Shown: in pieces, positions 60,695 to 64,000 of the stretch | Layout of the letters: the number at the start of each line of letters is the position of its first letter | How positions within the stretch are numbered: position 1 is the stretch's first letter | DNA from: Dama dama | Taxonomy: Eukaryota > Chordata > Mammalia > Artiodactyla > Cervidae | DNA: 64,000 nucleotides | Reading direction: 5' to 3' | NCBI RefSeq assembly: GCF_033118175.1 | Contig: NC_083688.1 | Span: 1,075,501 to 1,139,500, forward strand | The notes under the pieces: generated by a model | Database searches by the model: none | Told to the model about the DNA's origin: nothing | What the model saw: only the letters and a program-made list of their open reading frames with translations | Program-made: the position numbers and the translations under genes

Positions 60695-61008
60695 AGGTCT
60701 TTTTTATTTTATTTAAAAAATTACTTTTGACTGTGCTGGTGTCCGTTGCCACGCGCAGGCCTTCTCTACTCGAGGTGGACGGGGCTCGTCACTGCGAGCC
60801 CCGGGCTCTCCCTGCCGTGGAGCGCGGACTCGGCTGTGTGGGCGCAGAAGCTGTGGCCGAGTTGGGCTTAGCTGAGTGGGCTCAGCAGTCGTGGCGCAAG
60901 GACTCAGCTGTCTTGAGGTCTGTGGAATTTTCCTGGGCCAGGGATCCAACCCGCGTCTCCTGGCAGGTGGACTCGACCGCTGGACCTCCAGGGAAGTGCC
61001 CTCTTCCG
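60695..61008 (-). repeat. Long CHR-type SINE, antisense, full length
   Basis: 'TTTATTTTATTTAAAAAATT' is the tail. 'GGGCCAGGGATCCAACCCGC' and 'GACCTCCAGGGAAGTGCC' are the antisense head. The middle is GC-shifted. Confidence 0.82.
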
Positions 61009-61777
61009 CCGCAACACGCACAGGTAGTTTTTTAAACCAAGCTTGGGAAATACCGCATAAGACGAGTCTGGGGAGGCCTCGCAGAGGAGCAGGGTCTGGG
61101 TTTTGAAGGTTGAGTAGGAGTTTGCTTATTGGCTCTGAGAGTTCTCACTGGAGGGAATAAACAGACGCAGAACAAGTGGGCTCAGGGCAGGCCTGAAGCT
61201 GAGCGCTCGGGCCTGGCGCGGGAGCTGCCGAGACGAGAGAGGTTGTGGGGAGTTGGTGGCGGGGGCTGGGTTTCATTTTGAGGCGACAAGGAGAGCCTGA
61301 GGGTGTGGCCTGTGGGACAGTCGCTGTGACGGCAGAGTTGGGGGGGCGGGCCAAGCCCACACCTGACAAGGGCTGAAAGTGCGCCTGGCCCCCGGGGTGT
61401 GTGGCTGCAGCAGGCCTTCGCCCGCCCGCCCCGGTCTCCTCCGGTCCAGCACTTTCTTCCTGGCTTCCAGGAGATGGCCACGGTGCCTCTGAGGCCAGAG
61501 CTGGGGGAGAGGCGGGCGCCAGAGCCTGGCCCTTGTTCGGCTCTGTGGGACGGGCTGGTGTCCCCCCTCCCTCCGGCGAGTCTGCAGCCTCACCCCGTCT
61601 GCCTGCTGCACCCCTGCCCTCCCTCCCCTCCCCAGCGGCACTCTCCCTCCAGCGTCCAGCCTTCCCGGTCCTCACCCTCCTGGCCTGACTTGTGACGATC
61701 AGAGAGGCTTGCTTGTGTATTTCTCTCGGCCTCATTCAGGCGAGCGGATGGGGCCAGTCACTGGAGTGGGAGGTGGG
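61009..61777. other. Unassigned GC-rich sequence
   Basis: The 196-codon minus frame at 61145-61735 has no domain. A trace of the unnamed old repeat may occur at 61060-61220 (TCTGGGGAGGCCTCGCAGAG). Confidence 0.35.
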
Positions 61778-61985
61778 AAGTGGTCCAGCGGTACAGAACC
61801 CATCTGCCAGGGCAGGAGATGTTAGAGACCTGGGTTCGACCCCTGGGTCGGGAAGAGCCCCTGGAGGAGGGCGTGGCAGCCCCCTCCAGTATTCTTGCCT
61901 GGAGAATCCTATAGACAGAGGCGCCTGGCAGGCTACTGTCCACAGGGTCGCAGAGTCAGACACGACCGAGCGACTTAGCACGCTT
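61778..61985 (+). repeat. Bov-tA SINE
   Basis: 'GTGGTCCAGCGGTACAGAAC' to 'GACACGACCGAGCGACTTAG'. Confidence 0.92.
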
Positions 61986-62282
61986 GGCCAGTTTTAAGAG
62001 CGAGTGAGGAGGGTCAGGTGCAGGCAGCCTGGAGGATGACTTCCTGCTGGGCCAGATGGACCTTGAACTCTAGAGGAAGGACAGACTGACAAGGGTTTGC
62101 TTAAATTAGAGGCTGGAAGACACCTGCTGTGGTGAGCAGGGCTGCTGAGGGTGGAGGCAAGTGTGAATCTGGCTGCTCTTCGGGGTTCTGGTTGCTGAAC
62201 TTGACCTGCTTGGTGGGCACACCCAGAGCTGGGCTGCTCCTTTGCATCCTTCTCGGCCTGAATGCGCTTGAGAAACGCCACC
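61986..62282. other. Unassigned sequence
   Basis: Nothing recognised. Confidence 0.35.
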
Positions 62283-62457
62283 TGGGGCTTCCCTGGCGGT
62301 CCAGTGGCTAAGACTCCGAGTTCCCAACCCAGGGGCCCCAGGTTCGATCCCTGGTCAGGGAGCTGGATCCCACATGCCGAAATTAAAGATCCTGCATGTT
62401 GCAACAGAAACCGGTGCAGCAAATAAAATATTAACAAATAAAAATAAATATTAAAGA
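62283..62457 (+). repeat. CHR-type SINE with A/T-rich tail
   Basis: 'GGGCTTCCCTGGCGGTCCAG', 'TTCGATCCCTGGTCAGGGAG' and a tail of AAATAAAATATT-type units. Confidence 0.9.
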
Positions 62458-62867
62458 AGCACAACTTGCCTCTGGCCATTCTGCGCGGTGTCACCAGAAA
62501 GAGCTGTGTTCAGGGGGGGTCTGCCTGCCTGTCCAGTGCTGGCGGTCGTTTTGAGAGAGAGAGATGACCCCCAAGAGTAGAAAGTCTCCTGTAACCCCCC
62601 ACCCACGCGGAGGGCTGTGAGCGTCACCGTGGCGACCGTGGGCAGGGGCGCGGGGGGCTGCCTCCGCATGCCCTGCAGTCCCGGGCCCAGGAGCGCAGGG
62701 TCTCCGTGGGGTGGGCGGGGGGCATGGGGTAGACTGGAACGGCGGCACGTGGCGGAGCTGGGGTGTGGACTCTGGTCTACCAACCGGTTCCACCCTTCCC
62801 ACACCGTCTTGTAGCTACTGTCTTCTCCAACCTGTGATGTTATTTAGCCTGTTTACAAATGAGAATG
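62458..62867. other. Unassigned GC-rich sequence
   Basis: Nothing recognised. Confidence 0.35.
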
Positions 62868-63072
62868 CTTGGGACGTCCCTGGCAGCCCAGTGGTTAGGA
62901 CTTCGCTTTCCACGGTGGTGGTTGTGGGTCTGATCCCTGGTCGGGGAGCTAAGAACCCAGTTGCTCATGACGAAAAAACCAAAACATGAAAGAGAAGCAA
63001 TATTGTAACAAATTCAATGGACTTTAAAAATGGTCCGCATCAAAAAAAAATCTTAAAATATCTTAAAAAAAT
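62868..63072 (+). repeat. CHR-type SINE, long-tailed form
   Basis: 'GGACGTCCCTGGCAGCCCAG', 'TCTGATCCCTGGTCGGGGAG', then 'CAATATTGTAACAAATTCAA' and 'TTTAAAAATGGTCCGCATCA', the diagnostic 3' end of this subfamily. Confidence 0.9.
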
Positions 63073-64000
63073 GGGAACGCTTATCTTCATCTTCCCTCCT
63101 TGTAATGCTCGCTGTAGAAGAGCTTGAAAATTCAGAAAAATGGAAAGAAAGTGGGGAGAAAATCTGTGTAACCCTGCCACCCTAGCGAACACTATTCATA
63201 CCCTTCGTGCGTTTCCTTCTGTCCTTCCCCTTCCTGCGCCCTAGGAGCCCAGTGGGAATCCCCGGATGTGGGCGATCCGAGCCACTATTGGTTTTCAGTC
63301 GACTTTCCTCTCCAGCTAGACCACCTCTTCTGCCAGAGACCGCCCCTGCAGGAAGGTTCTGGGTCGCTTTTCAGAGAGAGGCTCATTTTAGGGGCATCAC
63401 AACACATTTCTCCTGGCTCAGGCTCCCACCCTGAAGCTTCCAGGCCACGCGCAGCTCAGGAGAGACCTTTAAAAAAACGAAACAAGGAAGTAGCCAAGCA
63501 GCCCCATCCGCTTCTTCCGCACGTTCACACCTACGCCCGGCTCCTGGCCCTGCCAGCCTGTGGCGTCCTCCGGGCAGGGGCTGTCCTGCCCACCTTACGG
63601 AGATGTAGCCCGAAGCTCTGGGAGGCCAAGAGGAGGCCTGGGGTCCCACCACAGGGATGAGGCGGAACCCCGCCTGCAGCTGGGTCTGAGTTCGCCCAGG
63701 TCCCCACAGCTTGAAGCCGTCAGGTTCCCCCGTGAGCCTCCTTCAGCGTCTCTTACGCCCTGGGGTGCAGGATCCAGATGCATCGTCCCAGTCACCGGTC
63801 CCGTTTTGGTGGTGGCATCAAGGACGGGCATCTTGGCACCGACCGAGCCTGCCAGGGCTCTGAGGCTGAGCTTGGGTGCTGGTGAGAGTCCAGTGGGCCA
63901 GGTCCCAGGACCCCAGCTTCATAGATGGGAACACTGAGGCTCAGCTCCCCTGCCAGTGGAGAAGAGCCTTCCAGCCTGGGTCCCACGGCAGAGCTTGGTC
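63073..64000. other. Unassigned sequence to the right edge
   Basis: 63110-63210 ('GAGCTTGAAAATTCAGAAAA', 'GAAAATCTGTGTAACCCTGC') looks like an old repeat I cannot name. A weak antisense MIR-like phrase 'CATAGATGGGAACACTGAGG' occurs near 63920. No exon recognised. Confidence 0.4.

Noticed and set aside
59706..60752. 348-codon minus frame, the longest in the window
   Set aside because: It runs through CHR SINE sequence at its start and overlaps an equally open + frame. The length is explained by high GC and few stops, and no domain is visible.
3786..62457. tRNA-like sequences (GGTTCGATCCC) on both strands
   Set aside because: All occur as the degenerate B boxes of Bov-tA or CHR SINEs. None folds into a complete tRNA with intact arms in context.
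1..64000. Endogenous retrovirus proviruses or LTRs
   Set aside because: No LTR pair, primer-binding site, or gag, pol or env-like frame was recognised on either strand.

Overview
This is nuclear genomic DNA from a ruminant (cattle, sheep, goat or a close relative). The diagnosis rests on its repeats. There are at least seven fragments of the RTE-type LINE BovB and about seventeen Bov-tA SINEs, recognised by the phrases GATCCCTGGGTCGGGAAGAT, CACTCCAGTATTCTTGCCTG and GTCGGACACGACTGAGCGA. There are about twenty CHR-type tRNA-derived SINEs of the kind found in cetartiodactyls. Beneath these lie older mammalian fossils: LINE-1 3' ends, MIRs, two MER20, one MER5A, and an unnamed ancient family. I found no complete protein-coding gene. 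The open reading frames that encode recognisable protein are decayed BovB endonuclease and reverse transcriptase fragments. The other long frames are stop-poor GC-rich sequence or run through tandem repeats.

Layout. 1-1062 is the 5' half of an antisense BovB. 1-33 kb is repeat-dense, probably intergenic or intronic DNA with several nested insertions. It carries a strong CTCF-like motif at 1853 and a cluster of three at 6114-6176. About 26.9-29.2 kb is LINE-rich: an old LINE-1 split by a sense BovB, then a 1-kb antisense BovB with a 343-codon frame. 32.9-33.0 kb holds a cluster of homeodomain and GATA-like motifs. 33.38-33.96 kb is the one clear CpG island and the best candidate promoter in the window. 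It contains a probable untranslated first exon on the + strand, with a 17-codon upstream ORF and a GCG|GTGAGT splice donor at 33854/33855. The next 250-550 bases hold a long GT-rich microsatellite.

If the island promoter fires rightward, 33.86-64 kb is the start of a large first intron. I could not find a second exon, so the host gene is unnamed. That interval contains a TIR-flanked DNA transposon fossil, many SINEs with clear target-site duplications, another kilobase of antisense BovB, and several copies of the unnamed ancient repeat. It also holds a 29-bp minisatellite at 45747-46282 whose units each carry a splice-donor-like GGTGAGY, and possible MEF2 (56.8 kb) and RFX (59.5 kb) sites.

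The parts are not a pathway. They are one candidate promoter and some candidate regulatory motifs embedded in repeats. The most useful observations are the orphan CpG-island exon, the minisatellite with zoned unit variants, two nearly body-less retrotransposon-tail insertions with target-site duplications, a twin-primed BovB inside a LINE-1, and an inverted BovB pair. I see no convincing evidence of a wholly new biological system. All boundaries were read by eye and may be off by about 5-20 bases. Family names come from remembered consensus phrases, not a database search.
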